In this document: positions 62,926 to 64,000 of the stretch, piece by piece
Numbering within the stretch: position 1 is the first letter of the stretch
How the letters are laid out: every line of letters starts with the position of its first letter
NCBI GenBank assembly: GCA_022825705.1
Contig: JAJDWH010000036.1
Location: forward strand, 1 to 64,000
Reading direction: 5' to 3'
From: Alphaproteobacteria bacterium
GTDB taxonomy: Bacteria; Pseudomonadota; Alphaproteobacteria; TMED109
DNA length: 64,000 nucleotides
Translations under genes and position numbers: made by a program
The notes under the pieces: model-generated
Databases searched by the model: none
What the model was told of the DNA's origin: nothing
The model's input: only the letters and a program-made list of their open reading frames with translations

Positions 62926-63348
62926 ATGGCATCACCACGTCTGCAGGCATTCCTGATCTGTGACGGCGCCCTCCGCGACAAGTCGAGCGGTAAGATTCAG
63001 ATTACCGGTGTGTTCGACCACATCGCCGTCAAGGAACTGCCCGCGGTGCACCGCGACGCCACCGTCTACGTCCGCTTGGTGCTGCCGCAGCAGATGCAGG
63101 GGGTCGAGATGGGCCTTGCCATCGTGACCCCTTCGGGCAAGCGGGCCACCACGGAAACCCACAGCTACAACGCCTCGCCGGGCGGAGTCGTGGAAAGCAC
63201 GTCCAATCTCTCCGAGATTCACCTCCCGGAGACCGGCACCTACCGGTTCGAACTGCTGGTGAACGGTGAAACGCTGGCCGAATACGGCCTCGACGTGGTC
63301 CGGAACGCTGCTCTTGATGCAGTCCCGGACGGCGCGACGATTCACTGA
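62926..63348 (+). CDS. Small conserved protein, DUF6941-like
   Basis: A 140-residue soluble protein with GGAGG just before the ATG at 62926. It begins ASPRLQAFLICDGALRDKSS, followed by GKIQITGVFDHIAVKELPAV and a beta-rich C-terminus (LPETGTYRFELLVNGETLAE). The pattern matches small beta-sandwich proteins of unknown function (DUF6941). No catalytic residues can be proposed. Confidence 0.7.
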   Translation: MASPRLQAFLICDGALRDKSSGKIQITGVFDHIAVKELPAVHRDATVYVRLVLPQQMQGVEMGLAIVTPSGKRATTETHSYNASPGGVVESTSNLSEIHLPETGTYRFELLVNGETLAEYGLDVVRNAALDAVPDGATIH

Positions 63349-63377
63349 CGACCGCCTCGGGAGCCGTCGCCCGCTCT

Positions 63378-64000
63378 ATGGCCACGCCGGCCTCAGCCCG
63401 GGATGTGGTCGCGCTCGGCAACGCGATCATGGATCTGGTTGCCGACGTCGACGACGACTTCGTCGCGCAGCACGGATTCGAGCGCGGGCGCATGATTCTC
63501 GGAAGCCAGCCGGACGCGCTGGCCGTTACCGCCAAACTTCACGCTGCCCGCCAGGTCGCGGGCGGCTCGGCCGCCAACACGGCGGTCGGCGTCGCAGCGC
63601 TCGGCGGCACTGCCGCCTTTCTTGGAAGATGCGCTGACGACCCCATGGGACGCGCGTTCCGGGACAGCCTGGAGGCTGCGGGGGTCGCGCATCCGATTGA
63701 TTTCGGCCCCCCCGACCCACCAACCGGTCGATCGATCATTCTGGTGTCTCCTGACCACGAGCGCTCCATGATGACGTTTCCGGGAGCGGCCGCGACGCTC
63801 GCCAGGGACCATCTGAATCCCGCGCACGTGACCGGTGGCGCCACGCTGTTCATCGAGGCCTATCTGTTCTACGCCGAGCGCACGGCGCAGGCGGCGCTGG
63901 CCGCGGCGGCGTGGGGCGATACGCACGGGTGCACGGTCGCGCTATCGCTGTCCGACCCCAACTGCGTGGAGCACAACCGGAAACCGCTGCTGGACCTGGT
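63378..64000 (+). CDS. PfkB-family kinase, adenosine-kinase-like, N-terminal part
   Basis: A sugar/nucleoside kinase truncated by the right edge after about 207 residues. It begins ATPASARDVVALGNAIMDLV, has the substrate loop GSQPDALAVTAKLHAARQVA and the PfkB signature GGSAANTAVGVAALGGTAAF, then MMTFPGAATLARDHLNPAHV. Alphaproteobacterial adenosine-kinase-annotated proteins have this form. The catalytic GAGD motif lies outside the window. Confidence 0.85.
   Translation, partial: MATPASARDVVALGNAIMDLVADVDDDFVAQHGFERGRMILGSQPDALAVTAKLHAARQVAGGSAANTAVGVAALGGTAAFLGRCADDPMGRAFRDSLEAAGVAHPIDFGPPDPPTGRSIILVSPDHERSMMTFPGAAATLARDHLNPAHVTGGATLFIEAYLFYAERTAQAALAAAAWGDTHGCTVALSLSDPNCVEHNRKPLLDL

Noticed and set aside
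1-64000. CRISPR arrays, tRNA and rRNA genes
   Set aside because: No regularly spaced repeats, no cloverleaf-like intergenic segments and no rRNA-like stretches were noticed when reading both strands; a covariance search was not possible.

Overview
This is a high-GC chromosomal window. Protein families and gene order point to an alphaproteobacterium: addB-addA, then trxA, convergent with folC-accD-trpA-trpB-trpF-pyrF-lapA-ihfB-rpsA-cmk-aroA, is an order seen across that class. The downstream load of TRAP transporters, Fe/2-oxoglutarate dioxygenases, an enolase-superfamily dehydratase, CoA-transferase and glutathione S-transferases suggests an uncultured, possibly marine, heterotroph. That ecological reading is inference only.

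Region 1, about 1-7760, is accessory and decayed. It holds the tail of an IS630-type transposase, one protein that fuses a sensor kinase, a receiver and an OmpR-type DNA-binding domain, and a complete IS110-family element. The IS110 element sits precisely inside a small excisionase-like HTH gene, and removing it at a CT core restores that reading frame. The region also has a cytochrome b561 gene plus a decayed partial copy of it, and a secreted-protein ORF with an in-frame amber codon.

Region 2, about 7760-29217, is the conserved core. addB and addA overlap by 4 bp on the plus strand. A five-kilobase block of glycan genes (FkbM methyltransferase, GT4, two GT25 paralogues) interrupts the expected addA-trxA junction and looks like lower-GC inserted DNA. 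trxA then converges on a tightly overlapped minus-strand operon for chorismate/tryptophan, pyrimidine, folate and lipid precursors plus ribosomal protein S1, CMP kinase and IHF-beta.

Region 3, about 29200-41500, is metabolic and accessory. It has an AAA ATPase with a long inverted repeat at its start, and a di-heme oxidase in an operon with a mandelate-racemase-type enzyme. Divergent from these is a phytanoyl-CoA-type dioxygenase, a TRAP system with two paralogous binding proteins, and a guanine deaminase. A 1-Cys peroxiredoxin follows, then an AT-rich spacer.

Region 4, about 41460-64000, starts with a TonB-dependent receptor behind a cobalamin riboswitch, so it is most likely BtuB. Then come a TauD-type dioxygenase, full-length SMC, a PlsB-like acyltransferase, an acetyltransferase and a long-chain acyl-CoA ligase. 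Two divergent GST-containing operons follow, then endonuclease III and a LexA homologue that lacks both the scissile Ala-Gly and the catalytic lysine. The window ends with a PP1-like phosphatase, an EI24 membrane protein, an amidase, a small conserved protein and the start of a PfkB-family sugar/adenosine kinase.

No rRNA, tRNA or CRISPR array was seen. The most unusual signals are the IS110 insertion, whose 5' non-coding region carries copies of both junction sequences, the apparently non-cleavable LexA, the CMP kinase without a P-loop lysine, and the kinase-receiver-DNA-binding fusion.
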